A stretch of DNA of 64,000 bases from Dyella lipolytica. Lineage in GTDB: Bacteria; Pseudomonadota; Gammaproteobacteria; Xanthomonadales; Rhodanobacteraceae. The stretch is from contig NZ_BSNQ01000003.1 of the NCBI RefSeq assembly GCF_030160075.1, forward strand, positions 1 to 64,000. Reading direction: 5' to 3'. The notes under the pieces are model-generated. The model had not been told where the DNA came from and made no database searches. It was given only the letters and a program-made list of their open reading frames with translations. Numbering within the stretch: the first letter of the stretch is position 1; each line of letters starts with the position of its first letter. The position numbers and the translations under genes are program-made. Below, in pieces: positions 40,513-49,546 of the stretch.

Positions 40513-41321
40513 TGATCGGCAAATACCGCGAAGATGCCCGCGTAGGGCTTGACCATAAAGGTGGGAGCACCCGTGTAGCCGGTGCCGTCGATATAAAACT
40601 GAGAGATGCTGCCGTCCAGATATAGCGCATCGCGACAGCCGAGTTTGTCGCGAAACAGCGAGGCGAAGGTGTGAAAGTTCACCGGCGATTCGCTTACTAC
40701 GAAGATGACTTGGTAAGGACTATGCACGCACACGCCGCTGCGCCATTTCGTGCTGCTGGAGTCATCGACGAATTGGTTATTGATTTCCCCATCGACCACC
40801 AGCATCGGCCCCGATTGTGTGGCCCAGTCGACGGGCTTGCTGTCGGTCTTGAAGTCCGTGCTGGTGCGCACTGCGGCATGGCCATCCGGATAGATCGCGA
40901 ACACGCCGTTGGGACGGATCGAAAAGTTGCCCGCAGCGGGATTGCCATGGAACAGATTCAACGGCACCAGGGTCTTGCCGTTTTCCACGTATAGCCCAAG
41001 CGGCGCAAACGATTGATCGTAGATGCCAGCGTTGGCTGCGAACATCAAGCGCTTGCCGTTCGAGGCGCCCCATTCGCGCAATGTTTGAATATCGCCGAAT
41101 GCCTGGCCAGTGTCCGGATTGCGCCAGTGCAGACGGAGCGATTCGCGATGCAGATCCAGTTTGACGACAGAGAAGTCCTGGTCCTGGAAAGCCATTTCGC
41201 GACTTTCCATCGGCTGGATCTGGTTGCAGCCGGCCAACGACACGAGCACCCCCGATAGAGCAAGCCCAAGCAGGGCGGGCGAACGAGGCATCAGGTCGCG
41301 TAGCAACCGTTTGGCGAGCAT
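40509..41321 (-). CDS. Phosphodiester glycosidase (DUF2233) lipoprotein
   Basis: About 270 residues with a lipoprotein signal ending in the lipobox LAGC, so probably anchored in a membrane. Possible starts are ATG 41333, 41321 and 41291; 41291 gives the tightest signal peptide (22 residues to the Cys). The body matches the phosphodiester glycosidase family (NAGPA/YigE-like): MFAANAGIYDQSFAPLGLYV, RPNGVFAIYPDG, ATQSGPMLVVDGEIN, FRDKLGCRDALYLDGSISQF. The family hydrolyses sugar-phosphodiester bonds; substrate unknown. It is translationally coupled to the downstream acylase and divergent from the NUDIX gene. Confidence 0.85.
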   Translation of the reverse strand: MLAKRLLRDLMPRSPALLGLALSGVLVSLAGCNQIQPMESREMAFQDQDFSVVKLDLHRESLRLHWRNPDTGQAFGDIQTLREWGASNGKRLMFAANAGIYDQSFAPLGLYVENGKTLVPLNLFHGNPAAGNFSIRPNGVFAIYPDGHAAVRTSTDFKTDSKPVDWATQSGPMLVVDGEINNQFVDDSSSTKWRSGVCVHSPYQVIFVVSESPVNFHTFASLFRDKLGCRDALYLDGSISQFYIDGTGYTGAPTFMVKPYAGIFAVFADQ

Positions 41322-41382
41322 GACGGGGTGCATGCAACGATGGTCGCCGCCCGATGGCCATGGATGCAAGACCATTTTTTGC

Positions 41383-41397
41383 GTTTAGCGCTTAAAC
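41383..41397. promoter_or_regulatory. Operator-like palindrome between divergent genes
   Basis: GTTTA-GCGCT-TAAAC: 5-bp arms around a GCGC centre, preceded by a T6 run, inside the roughly 105-base gap between the phosphodiester glycosidase and NUDIX genes. It could bind a dimeric regulator or overlap the promoters; nothing identifies the factor. Confidence 0.3.
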
Positions 41398-41426
41398 TCC
41401 GGTTTTGCTCACTTGTGCGCTGCCTC

Positions 41427-41915
41427 ATGCCTTACACGCCCATCGTTGCCACGCTTGGTTATGTACTCTCGCCGGATCGGCGCAAGGTCTTGATGATTCA
41501 CCGCAATGCGCGGCCGGACGATCAGCACCTGGGCAAATACAACGGGCTCGGCGGCAAAATGGAGCCGGGCGAAGATATTGCCGAATGCATGCGCCGCGAG
41601 ATTCGCGAAGAGGCGGGCATCGAATGTGAAACCATGCACCTGCGAGGCACGCTCAACTGGCCCGGCTTCGGCAAACAGGGTGAAGACTGGCTGGGCTTCA
41701 TCTTCATCATCGATACTTTCAACGGCGAGCCATACACGCAGAACCCCGAAGGTACTCTGGAATGGGTCGACGTCGACCGGATCATGGAACTGCCAATGTG
41801 GGAAGGCGATCGCCACTTCCTGCCGCTAGTCTTCGACCGCGATCCACGACCGTTTCACGGCGTGATGCCATACAAGGACGGCCGGATGCATTCGTGGTCG
41901 TTTACGCGGTTGTAA
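41427..41915 (+). CDS. NUDIX hydrolase (8-oxo-dGTP diphosphatase-like)
   Basis: A 162-residue NUDIX protein. The Nudix box is complete: GKMEPGEDIAECMRREIREE followed by AGI, matching G-x5-E-x7-R-E-U-x-E-E-x-G-U. The opening VATLGYVLSPDRRKVLMIHRN and the later YKDGRMHSWSF tail resemble MutT/MTH1-type 8-oxo-dGTP diphosphatases, suggesting nucleotide-pool cleaning. It converges with the ketosynthase gene, 11 bases apart. Confidence 0.92.
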   Translation: MPYTPIVATLGYVLSPDRRKVLMIHRNARPDDQHLGKYNGLGGKMEPGEDIAECMRREIREEAGIECETMHLRGTLNWPGFGKQGEDWLGFIFIIDTFNGEPYTQNPEGTLEWVDVDRIMELPMWEGDRHFLPLVFDRDPRPFHGVMPYKDGRMHSWSFTRL

Positions 41916-41926
41916 GAAGCCAGGCT

Positions 41927-43141
41927 CTAAGGTGCTTTGCGCACCGCCACCACGGCATTGAGCCCGCCGAACGCGAACGAATTGTTCAACGCCGCGCGTA
42001 CTGACATGTGGCGTGCTTCGTGCGGCACGTAATCGAGATCGCAGGCCGGATCGGGACCGAGATAATTCAGCGTCGCCGGTACAATGCCGTGGCGTAACGC
42101 ACCGATCACGGCGATCAACTCCAGTGCACCCGCCGCACCCAAGGCGTGACCATGCATCGGTTTGGTTGATGAAATCGCCAGCTGAGGTGCGCGCTCACCA
42201 AACACTTTGTGGATGGCGCGGGTTTCGGTGCTGTCGTTGGCGACGGTACCCGTGCCGTGTGCATTGATGTAGTCGATGTCGGAGGGTTGCATGCCAGCAT
42301 CCTGCAGCGCCGCATTCATCGCTGAGGCCGCGCCGACATCGGATGGTGCAGCGATATCGCCGGCATCGGCGCTCATGCCCACGCCGGCCAGTTCGGCAAG
42401 AATGGTGGCGCCGCGTGCTTGCGCACTTTCCAGCGTTTCCAATACGAACATCGCCGAACCTTCGCCCAGCACGAGGCCGCGCCGGTTGGCGCTGAAAGGG
42501 CGGCAGGTGTCGGGTGCCAGCACGCGCATCGCTTCCCATGCGCGCATCAAGCCGAGTGTGATGCAGGCTTCGGCACCGCCCACGACAGCGGCGTCGACGA
42601 GACCGGCGCGTATCATCAATGCTGCCTGAGCGAAGGCGTGGTTGGACGACGCACAGGCGCTGGCAATCGCGAAGGTCGGGCCGGTAATACCGTGCGCCAT
42701 GCTGATCTGGCTGGCCGGCGCGTTGGTCATGATGCGCACGATGCCCAGCGGATGGAAGCGACCGGCGTGTTCGCCGTAGAGCTTCTGGTAGAGACCCTCG
42801 CGGGTTTCCTCGCCGCCGACGCCCACACCGACCAGCACGGCGGTGCGCGTAGCGCGTTCGTTCCGGAAATTCAGGCCGGATTGGCGGATCGCCTCATTCG
42901 CCGCAACCAGGGCGTATTGGCTCAGCGGATCAAGAAACGGCAGGCGCGCTTCATCGATATAGGCGCGCGGTTCGAAATCGGTGACCTCGGCAGCAATAGG
43001 ATCGCTGCGGAGCGAGCTGGTATCGAAGTGACGAATAGGGCCTATACCGCTGCGGCCTTCGGTCATGGCTTGCCAGATGTCGCTGGCGTTGTGGCCGAGC
43101 GTGCAGATGCCGCCCATGCCGGTGATCACGATGCGACGCAT
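41927..43141 (-). CDS. FabF-like beta-ketoacyl-ACP synthase
   Basis: A 404-residue thiolase-fold ketosynthase. The Cys-His-His triad is intact: Cys163 in SACASSNHA, His295 in NAHGTGT and His332 in HGHALGAAG, with Lys327 in SSTKP, so it should catalyse decarboxylative condensation. Resembles FabF/NodE-type enzymes but stands outside a fab operon, directly after a dedicated ACP gene (4-base gap). Start at the ATG at 43141 (MRRIVITGMGG). Probably elongates or builds a special acyl chain; product unknown. Confidence 0.9.
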   Translation of the reverse strand: MRRIVITGMGGICTLGHNASDIWQAMTEGRSGIGPIRHFDTSSLRSDPIAAEVTDFEPRAYIDEARLPFLDPLSQYALVAANEAIRQSGLNFRNERATRTAVLVGVGVGGEETREGLYQKLYGEHAGRFHPLGIVRIMTNAPASQISMAHGITGPTFAIASACASSNHAFAQAALMIRAGLVDAAVVGGAEACITLGLMRAWEAMRVLAPDTCRPFSANRRGLVLGEGSAMFVLETLESAQARGATILAELAGVGMSADAGDIAAPSDVGAASAMNAALQDAGMQPSDIDYINAHGTGTVANDSTETRAIHKVFGERAPQLAISSTKPMHGHALGAAGALELIAVIGALRHGIVPATLNYLGPDPACDLDYVPHEARHMSVRAALNNSFAFGGLNAVVAVRKAP

Positions 43142-43145
43142 GAAT

Positions 43146-43400
43146 TCAGCCGTTGCCGGATTTCTGTGCAATCTGCCGCTCGACGGCCGCGACCAGATGA
43201 CCGACCGTACCGGCTTCGAAATCCGTGTCCTCGTTGGGCAAGTTGATATTGAAATGTTCTTCGATATCGAAGATCACTTCGATGGCATCCAGCGAAGCAA
43301 CGCCAAGATCCTTGAGCGTGGACTCGGTCTTGATCGTGGCCACGTCGATCTTGGCCTGCTTGGCGATGATCTCGAAGACTTCTTGTTGCACGTTGCTCAT
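43146..43400 (-). CDS. Stand-alone acyl carrier protein
   Basis: An 84-residue acidic helical ACP. The phosphopantetheine site is LGVASLDAIEVIF: Ser36 is kept, but the Asp of the usual DSL is Ala35. Helix II (DAIEVIFDIEEHF) has the acidic face used to dock partner enzymes. It is not the housekeeping acpP, which is normally next to fabG/fabF. Starts at the ATG at 43400, 114 bases after the last SMR gene. Confidence 0.92.
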   Translation of the reverse strand: MSNVQQEVFEIIAKQAKIDVATIKTESTLKDLGVASLDAIEVIFDIEEHFNINLPNEDTDFEAGTVGHLVAAVERQIAQKSGNG

Positions 43401-43514
43401 GTATCGCTCCCCGGTGGGTCCTCGCCACAAGCGTGACGAAGAGCCTGCGTATTGTCCAGAAGGATGTGGCCGTCATTTATTACCAAACTGATGAGTATGT
43501 CTGTTGTCGCGTAC

Positions 43515-43964
43515 TCAATCTCCGGCGACGACACCCAACGCACCCTTGGCTTCAGTAGGCGCATCGTGTTCCGGGTGTGCGCCGCTTTCGGCAAAGGCCA
43601 GGCACATGATGCCGAGCAGGATGACTGCAACTCCAAACAGTCGCGTGGTCGTCAGCGCTTCGTGAAACAGCCAGGCCGAAGCGAGCATCACGCTGACCAC
43701 GTCCAGATGCGTGGCGGCGAAAGCCGGTCCGATCGGCGCATGCTTGAGCAGGCTCATCCAGGTGAAGAAGTTGCCGACGTAGCCGATCAGCGCGATGTAG
43801 ATCCAAGGATGACCGAAGATACGCACCACCCAGGCCCAGTTTGCTTCGGGTGGAAACGCATGCTCGCCGGCGCATTTGAAGCTCAGCTGCACGATGGTGT
43901 CGAAGGCCAGCAGCAAGGCGAAGCCGGACAGATAGAAGCGCCAGGTGCGCGCACGCGTGTTCAT
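43515..43964 (-). CDS. EamA/SMR-type small transporter, subunit 2
   Basis: A 149-residue membrane protein with about four helices and DMT-superfamily features: LAFDTIVQLSFKCAGEH, GYVGNFFTWMSLLKHAPIGPA and HEALTTTRLFGVAVILLGIM. Size and pairing recall ArnE/ArnF, which flip an undecaprenyl-phosphate-linked sugar across the inner membrane. Its ATG overlaps the stop of the upstream paralogue by 4 bases, consistent with a heterodimer. A polar C-terminal tail of about 25 residues follows the last helix. Confidence 0.82.
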   Translation of the reverse strand: MNTRARTWRFYLSGFALLLAFDTIVQLSFKCAGEHAFPPEANWAWVVRIFGHPWIYIALIGYVGNFFTWMSLLKHAPIGPAFAATHLDVVSVMLASAWLFHEALTTTRLFGVAVILLGIMCLAFAESGAHPEHDAPTEAKGALGVVAGD

Positions 43965-44320
43965 CCGCCCATCCCCACGATGGCCACGCCGGCGCTAACC
44001 AGCAGGATGCCGGTAACGCGCAGCGGCGTCAGTTTTTCGCGAAACAACAGGCGGCCGGCGATCATGATCGCCACGATGTTGATCGAAGCCAGCAGCACGC
44101 CTTGCGACAGGTCCACCAAGGAAAGAAAGGCGATCCAGGACAGCAGATGCACGACATACGCGAGGATGCCCAGCCATATCCACGGCCGGCTTGCCATGTA
44201 GCGCCAGCGCGCTACACCGTCGCCTGCGCGCGGATCGCTGGCGGCGGCCTTGAAGGCAAGCTGGCCACCGGTGTCGAGCGTCACGTTGACCAGCCACAGC
44301 GTGGCGACGAGAGGAGACAC
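43961..44320 (-). CDS. EamA/SMR-type small transporter, subunit 1
   Basis: A 119-residue, four-helix DMT-superfamily protein starting with a GTG at 44318-44320. LVNVTLDTGGQLAFKAAA, WIWLGILAYVVHLLSWIAFL, VDLSQGVLLASINIVAIMI and FREKLTPLRVTGILLVSAG match the EamA/SMR pattern. It lies 3 bases after the alpha/beta hydrolase and overlaps the next subunit, so all three are one transcript. Substrate unknown. Confidence 0.82.
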   Translation of the reverse strand: MSPLVATLWLVNVTLDTGGQLAFKAAASDPRAGDGVARWRYMASRPWIWLGILAYVVHLLSWIAFLSLVDLSQGVLLASINIVAIMIAGRLLFREKLTPLRVTGILLVSAGVAIVGMGG

Positions 44321-44323
44321 GTT

Positions 44324-45163
44324 TTACGCCACGGCGCGCGCGCTGGGCGTGCAGCTCGAAGCAATCTTCGAGAAAAATTCGGCGGAGCGATGGATCAGGG
44401 TACGACGCTCGCGATCGATGGTGATCATGTGATAGCTATCTTCGAGCAGCAGCATGTCCACCGGGCCGGAGACCGAACGTGCGACGAGATAGGCATTCTC
44501 CACGCTGGCGACATCGTCTTCGGTGGCATGGGCGATCAGACAGGGCGCCGTCACCTTGGGCAACTCGCGCCGCACGGTCGCCGCCATGGCGCCCATTTCC
44601 GCCAGCGAAGGCCAGGGGTTGCCCGGCAGTCCGGCCGCGGTGCTGTCGCCGGACAACATCAGATTGCTGATCTGCGCGCGCAGACGCTCGTCGCGCAAGC
44701 CGTAGGGTTCGTTCTCATGGGTCATGCGGTTCCTGCAAAATCCCAACCGCAGAATCAAAGGAAGCAGGAACGAGAGCCTACTAACCCGCGGTATGGCCCA
44801 ACCGTCATAGCGGAACGTAGCGCCGTAGACACCTACGCCGCGCACCCACTCGGGGCGCTCCGCCGCGAGCTTGAGCGCGAGGATGGCGCCCATCGACAGG
44901 CCGGCCACGAACAGGTGATCGACTTCATGGCGAAACTTTTCCGCCGCGGCTTCCACGCTGGCGTACCAATCCTTCCAGCCGGTGGCAAGCAGATCCGGCA
45001 CATCGCCGCAGTGACCGGCCAGCTGCATGCCGTAGACGCTGAAGCCGGCGTTGTTCAGACCCTTGCCGACCAGGCGCATCTCGGTGGGAGTGCCAGTCAG
45101 TCCATGGATCAGCAGGACGCCACAACGGCCGCCTTCGAAGCGGAACTCAACATTTTGAATCAC
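44324..45163 (-). CDS. Alpha/beta hydrolase (carboxylesterase-like)
   Basis: A 279-residue serine hydrolase. The oxyanion region LLIHGLTGTPTEM (residues 17-29), the nucleophile elbow GLSMG, the late Asp segment AHATEDDVAS and the catalytic His in DSYHMITIDRER are all visible; the overall layout resembles Est30-type carboxylesterases/thioesterases. No signal peptide, so probably cytoplasmic. It starts with GTG (45161-45163) and heads the transporter/ACP/ketosynthase set; release of an acyl product is one plausible job. Confidence 0.9.
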   Translation of the reverse strand: MIQNVEFRFEGGRCGVLLIHGLTGTPTEMRLVGKGLNNAGFSVYGMQLAGHCGDVPDLLATGWKDWYASVEAAAEKFRHEVDHLFVAGLSMGAILALKLAAERPEWVRGVGVYGATFRYDGWAIPRVSRLSFLLPLILRLGFCRNRMTHENEPYGLRDERLRAQISNLMLSGDSTAAGLPGNPWPSLAEMGAMAATVRRELPKVTAPCLIAHATEDDVASVENAYLVARSVSGPVDMLLLEDSYHMITIDRERRTLIHRSAEFFSKIASSCTPSARAVA

Positions 45164-45247
45164 AGAAAGGATCTCTACCGCAGGCGGACATGCGTGGTTA
45201 TCCCGACAGTGTGTGGGGAGAGGCTTTCCAGGTGCTTTCGGGTCGGA

Positions 45248-45736
45248 TCAGTGCCCGTTAAAGCCGCCGAAGCGGCTAACCCCGATAGAAATGCCCAGGG
45301 TACCCGTGGGGTGATCGCAGCTGCCCGTGTTCTGGGTCACGCTGACCACGCCCGATTGGTAGCTGCCGGTGCCGATGTGGCTGCCGCTGACCACGCCCAC
45401 GCCGACATCGCCATGAACCTGTGCTTTGTTGTAGGTGGAGTCATCGCATGGCGGCAAGGCGGTTTGGTCGCCACCCCGGGCGCCGCTGGTATCACCGTAA
45501 TAGACGCCTGGAGCGGGGCTGGTGGATGGGCGAGCGCCGTTGATAGTCACGGCGCTAGGGTTGGGCTGGCTCGTGGACGCGTGGGCCGGCTGGGCCGCGG
45601 TGGAGCTTGGGGCCGGCGTACCGCTACCGCTGCTGGGAGGCAGCTTGAGGTTCAGCGGCTGCTGACTGGCCGTTTGCGCCCACGCAGCAGTAACCAGCAG
45701 GCTTGCAGCCAGGGCAGTGATGGCGCGTCTGTTCAT
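45248..45736 (-). CDS. Secreted Ser/Pro/Gly-rich hypothetical protein
   Basis: A 162-residue protein with a signal peptide (MNRRAITALAASLLVTAAWA, cleavage after AWA). The mature part has a disordered Ser/Pro/Ala stretch (about residues 30-85), then a Gly/Val/Ser-rich region VGVGVVSGSHIGTGSYQSG and two Cys (in PPCDD and GSCDH) that could pair. No known domain. Start at ATG 45736. It lies 100 bases after parC, same strand. Confidence 0.8.
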   Translation of the reverse strand: MNRRAITALAASLLVTAAWAQTASQQPLNLKLPPSSGSGTPAPSSTAAQPAHASTSQPNPSAVTINGARPSTSPAPGVYYGDTSGARGGDQTALPPCDDSTYNKAQVHGDVGVGVVSGSHIGTGSYQSGVVSVTQNTGSCDHPTGTLGISIGVSRFGGFNGH

Positions 45737-45836
45737 GGGTGCTCCGGGGTTCACAACGCACATAACGCACGGCAAGGGCCTGCCGTGCACATGTCCATTG
45801 GACGACTTGCGGTCCGGTGAAGTTCCTTTCAAGCCG

Positions 45837-48077
45837 TTAGGCGGTGGTTTCGATCCGCTCCACGCGACGCAGACCGCGAGGCAACAAACCACCACGCGTA
45901 GCACGGGTGCCGCCGTATTCGACCAGATCAGACCACTTCAGCGTCAGCTTGCGCTGCCCGGCGAACAGGGTGACTTCGCCCTTGCCCTCGGTGACGACGG
46001 CAACACCGGCCACACGTTCGTCGCCGCTGCTCAGCTTTGCCTTCGGAATTTCGATCAGCTTGTTGCCCTTGCCTTTGTCGAGCTCGGGCAATTCGGCCAC
46101 CGAGAACATCAGCAGATGGCCTTCGGTGGTGACGACCACGATGCGGTCGCGTGCCGGATCGGCGCTGACTTGCGGTGCCAGCACACGCGAGTCGTCGCTC
46201 AGGCTGATGATCTGCTTGCCGGCTTTGTTGCGTCCGGTGAGCGCCTCGAAGCGAGTGACGAAGCCGTAGCCGAAATCGGTGGCCAGCACCAGACGCGTGT
46301 CGTTGTCGCCCGCGGTAATGGCGTCGAAATGCGCACCGGCCGGCAGCGTGAAGCGACCGGTCAACGGCTCACCGTTGCCGCGCGCCGAGGGCAGGGTATG
46401 CGCCGGTGTGGAATAGCTGCGGCCCGTGGAGTCGATCACCGCAATTTGCTGTGTGGTGCGCGTTTTCACCACGGCAAGCAGACTGTCGCCTTCACGGTAT
46501 GAGAGACCTTCCGCGTCGATATCGTGCCCCTTGGCGGCGCGGATCCAACCTTTCTGGCTCAATACCGCGGTGACCGGCTCGCTAACGACCAGCGCGCTTT
46601 CGTCCAGCGCTTGCGCGGCTTCGCGCTGCACCAGCGGTGAGCGGCGGTCGTCGCCGTATTTGGCGGCGTCGGCGCGCAGCTCTTCCTTGATCAGGCCTTT
46701 GAGTTTGGTCGGCGATTTCAGCAGTACGTTGATCTTTGCGCGTTCTTCCTCGAGCTGGTCACGCTCGGCGTTGATCTTCATTTCCTCGAGGCGGGCCAGT
46801 TGGCGCAGCTTGGTTTCGAGGATGTAGTCGGTTTGTTCTTCGCTAAGCTTGAAGCGCGCCATCAGCACAGGCTTGGGCTCGTCCTCGGTGCGGACGATGC
46901 GGATCACCTCGTCGAGATTGAGGTAGGCGATACGCAAGCCTTCCAGCAAGTGCAGCCGGCGTTCTACCTTGGCGAGGCGGTGATTGAGTCGGCGCGTCAC
47001 CGTGTCGATGCGGAAGCCCAGCCACTCGGTGAGGATGCGCTTGAGATTCTTCACCTGCGGCCGGCCATCCAGGCCGATCATGTTGAGATTGACGCGGAAG
47101 CTCTTTTCCAGATCCGTGGTGGCGAACAAGTGCTGCATCATCTCGTCCGCATCGACGCGGTTCGAGCGCGGCACGATCACCAGGCGGATCGGGTTTTCGT
47201 GATCGGATTCGTCGCGCAGGTCTTCGATCATCGGCAATTTCTTCGCGCGCATTTGTGCGGCGATTTGCTCGAGGATCTTCGACGGGCTGACCTGGTGCGG
47301 CAGCGCGGTGATGACGATATTGCTGTCTTCGCGCTGGTAGATAGCGCGTGCGCGGATGGAACCGACGCCGTTCTCGTACATGGCGCGCAGTTCGCTACGC
47401 GGCGTGATGATTTCTGCCTCGGTCGGATAGTCCGGGCCGCGCACGTGTTCGCAAAGATCGGCGAGGGTGGCGTCCGGATCTTCCAGCAGCCGGATGCAGG
47501 CACTGACGATCTCGCGCAGGTTGTGCGGCGGGATATCGGTGGCCATGCCTACCGCGATGCCCATCGAGCCGTTGAGCAGCACGTGCGGCACGCGCGAAGG
47601 CAGCCAGCTGGGTTCTTCCAGCGTGCCGTCGAAGTTCGGCACCCAGTCCGCCGTGCCCTGGCCCAGCTCGCCCAGCAGCACATCGGCGATCGGGTTGAGC
47701 TTGGACTCGGTGTAGCGCATCGCCGCGAAGCTCTTCGGGTCGTCCGGCGAACCGAAGTTGCCCTGGCCGTCGATCAGCGGATAACGGTACGAGAACGGCT
47801 GCGCCATCAGCACCATCGCCTCGTAACAGGCGCTGTCGCCGTGAGGATGGAATTTACCGATCACGTCGCCGACGGTGCGGGCGGACTTTTTCGGCTTGGC
47901 GCTGGCGGCCAGGCCCAGCTCGCTCATCGCGTAGATGATGCGTCGCTGCACCGGCTTCAGGCCGTCACCCACGAAGGGCAGGGCGCGGTCCAGTACCACG
48001 TACATCGAATAGTCGAGATACGCCCGCTCGGCGTATTCCTTGAGCGGGATTTGTTCGTAGTTGGCTTGCAGATTCAT
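45837..48077 (-). CDS. parC: DNA topoisomerase IV subunit A
   Basis: A 746-residue type IIA topoisomerase subunit that decatenates daughter chromosomes. The active-site Tyr is Y122 in AAMRYTESK. The quinolone-determining stretch [15 protein letters not shown] has Ser82 and Glu86, the sensitive-type residues at the E. coli Ser80 and Glu84 positions. The C-terminal beta-pinwheel (about 500-740) is present. The partner gene parE is not in the window. Confidence 0.98.
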   Translation of the reverse strand: MNLQANYEQIPLKEYAERAYLDYSMYVVLDRALPFVGDGLKPVQRRIIYAMSELGLAASAKPKKSARTVGDVIGKFHPHGDSACYEAMVLMAQPFSYRYPLIDGQGNFGSPDDPKSFAAMRYTESKLNPIADVLLGELGQGTADWVPNFDGTLEEPSWLPSRVPHVLLNGSMGIAVGMATDIPPHNLREIVSACIRLLEDPDATLADLCEHVRGPDYPTEAEIITPRSELRAMYENGVGSIRARAIYQREDSNIVITALPHQVSPSKILEQIAAQMRAKKLPMIEDLRDESDHENPIRLVIVPRSNRVDADEMMQHLFATTDLEKSFRVNLNMIGLDGRPQVKNLKRILTEWLGFRIDTVTRRLNHRLAKVERRLHLLEGLRIAYLNLDEVIRIVRTEDEPKPVLMARFKLSEEQTDYILETKLRQLARLEEMKINAERDQLEEERAKINVLLKSPTKLKGLIKEELRADAAKYGDDRRSPLVQREAAQALDESALVVSEPVTAVLSQKGWIRAAKGHDIDAEGLSYREGDSLLAVVKTRTTQQIAVIDSTGRSYSTPAHTLPSARGNGEPLTGRFTLPAGAHFDAITAGDNDTRLVLATDFGYGFVTRFEALTGRNKAGKQIISLSDDSRVLAPQVSADPARDRIVVVTTEGHLLMFSVAELPELDKGKGNKLIEIPKAKLSSGDERVAGVAVVTEGKGEVTLFAGQRKLTLKWSDLVEYGGTRATRGGLLPRGLRRVERIETTA

Positions 48078-48192
48078 GGGGATGTCGTTCTTGGGGCGCG
48101 AGAGGGCGCCATAGCAGAGGGATGGTGCCAGATGCCGAGCGCCTTAGGCTAGAATGCCCGCGGCGCAAGCATTCTTAAGCGAGTGGGAACCC

Positions 48193-48654
48193 ATGCAATT
48201 TCAACGCAAAGTCGCAGTTGCGATGGCTTGCCTTCTGATTGGCGGGTGCGCGCTAGTCGCGGGCAGACATCCCATTCGCGGTTATTCGGATAAGAATCAC
48301 CCGTCATCGGATACCGCCATTGTCGCTTGCGCTGAACAAGCCGATTACATCTGCGGCATCACCGGTGTCGACGACACGAGCACCTGGACCCGATACGACG
48401 GTGGCAAGACCCCATGGGTGCGCGTGCTGCCTGGCAATCGGGTGGTCAAGCTCACGCTGTCGAACTCGCACATCATCAATCGCCCGTGGGTGAAAATCGA
48501 TGGTGTGCAGGCTGGGCATGTCTATCGCGTCGATGTCGCCTTCAATGGCACGGCGCTGACGGCCATGTATACGGATCTCGGCAAGATGGATTCGTATACG
48601 ATCCACATCAAGCGTTTGCCGCTGTCGCCCAAACCGGTTACCGCGCACTTCTGA
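48193..48654 (+). CDS. Small lipoprotein, unknown function
   Basis: A 153-residue protein with a lipoprotein signal: MQFQRKVAVAMACLLIGGC, lipobox IGGC with Cys19. The mature part contains two Cys (in VACAEQADYICG) and a beta-rich C-terminal half. No known domain. The ATG at 48193 follows GAGTGGGA. Converges with the TraB/GumN gene. Confidence 0.85.
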   Translation: MQFQRKVAVAMACLLIGGCALVAGRHPIRGYSDKNHPSSDTAIVACAEQADYICGITGVDDTSTWTRYDGGKTPWVRVLPGNRVVKLTLSNSHIINRPWVKIDGVQAGHVYRVDVAFNGTALTAMYTDLGKMDSYTIHIKRLPLSPKPVTAHF

Positions 48655-48664
48655 CGGTGGCGGA

Positions 48665-49540
48665 TCAATCCTGTTGCACGGTGATGCCTAGTTTGGCCAG
48701 CTGCGCCTGCACGCTGTCGGGGCCGGCGAGATGCGCCGCACCGACGGCAACGAACACCGTGACGCCGGGTTGTTTCAGCATGTCCTTGATCTTGCCGGCC
48801 CAGTTGGCGTTCCGCTGGACAATCAGCTCCTGGTAAAGCGCGGGCTCGCGTGTTTTCAGTTCATCGTTTTCGAGCTTGGCAATGGCCGCGACATTGCCCT
48901 GCTTCCAGGCATCGATCAGTGACAGCAATTCGGCGGTGTCCTTGTCTACATCGCGCAGCGTGTCGCGTAGGAAGGCAAGTTGAATAGGCGAAGGCAGATC
49001 GGCGAGAAATTGGATCTGCTGTTCCGCAGTTTCGAGCCCACGCACGGGCTTCCCCGCGTTGGTCATCTGCGTTTTCAGCTGTTTGTCTACACCTTCGGCA
49101 GGATCGAGGCCGGCTTTCAACAATGGCGCGACAGACAGCGTAAGGGCGGCCAGCCACGGCTTCATCGGTTGCAGTGTCGCAGCGCCGCCTGGTAATCCGG
49201 CCAGTTGTGCCGCCTTGGTCAAGGCTGCGTTATCGCCTTCGCTCAGTTGCGTGGAAAGCGGATGTTCTGTGTCGAGTCCGTAACGCAGCACTAGCGGAGT
49301 CACGCTGGCCTGGTCATCGTCCGTAAGCTCGATATAGAGCGCCTGGCTTTGCGCAAGCGCCTGCTTCAGCGCAGGGAAACGCCAGTCAGTGTCGTTCGGC
49401 AGCAGATGCACGGTGCCGAACAGATAGACCGTGCTGCTGTTGCTTTGTACCTGCCATAGAGCGGGATGTGCGAAGGCGTTGTCGCACAGCAGAAAAAGCA
49501 GCGATAACAGGAATACGGCAAAGCGTCGTTGTTTATGCAT
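48665..49540 (-). CDS. TraB/GumN family protein
   Basis: A 291-residue protein with a signal peptide (MHKQRRFAVFLLSLLFLLCDNAFA). The family hallmarks are VYLFGTVHLLPND near the N-terminus, containing the G-x-x-H motif, and FVAVGAAHLAGPDSV near the C-terminus; the family is proposed to be a metal-dependent peptidase/hydrolase, but the activity is poorly defined. It is the last gene of the crcB unit, 6 bases after cfa. Confidence 0.92.
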   Translation of the reverse strand: MHKQRRFAVFLLSLLFLLCDNAFAHPALWQVQSNSSTVYLFGTVHLLPNDTDWRFPALKQALAQSQALYIELTDDDQASVTPLVLRYGLDTEHPLSTQLSEGDNAALTKAAQLAGLPGGAATLQPMKPWLAALTLSVAPLLKAGLDPAEGVDKQLKTQMTNAGKPVRGLETAEQQIQFLADLPSPIQLAFLRDTLRDVDKDTAELLSLIDAWKQGNVAAIAKLENDELKTREPALYQELIVQRNANWAGKIKDMLKQPGVTVFVAVGAAHLAGPDSVQAQLAKLGITVQQD

Positions 49541-49546
49541 GATGGC

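Noticed and set aside
44102-45820. 572-codon open frame on the plus strand
   Set aside because: It runs opposite four consecutive minus-strand genes with recognised motifs and has no ribosome-binding site.
46800-48152. 450-codon frame opposite parC
   Set aside because: Antisense to an unmistakable topoisomerase IV gene.
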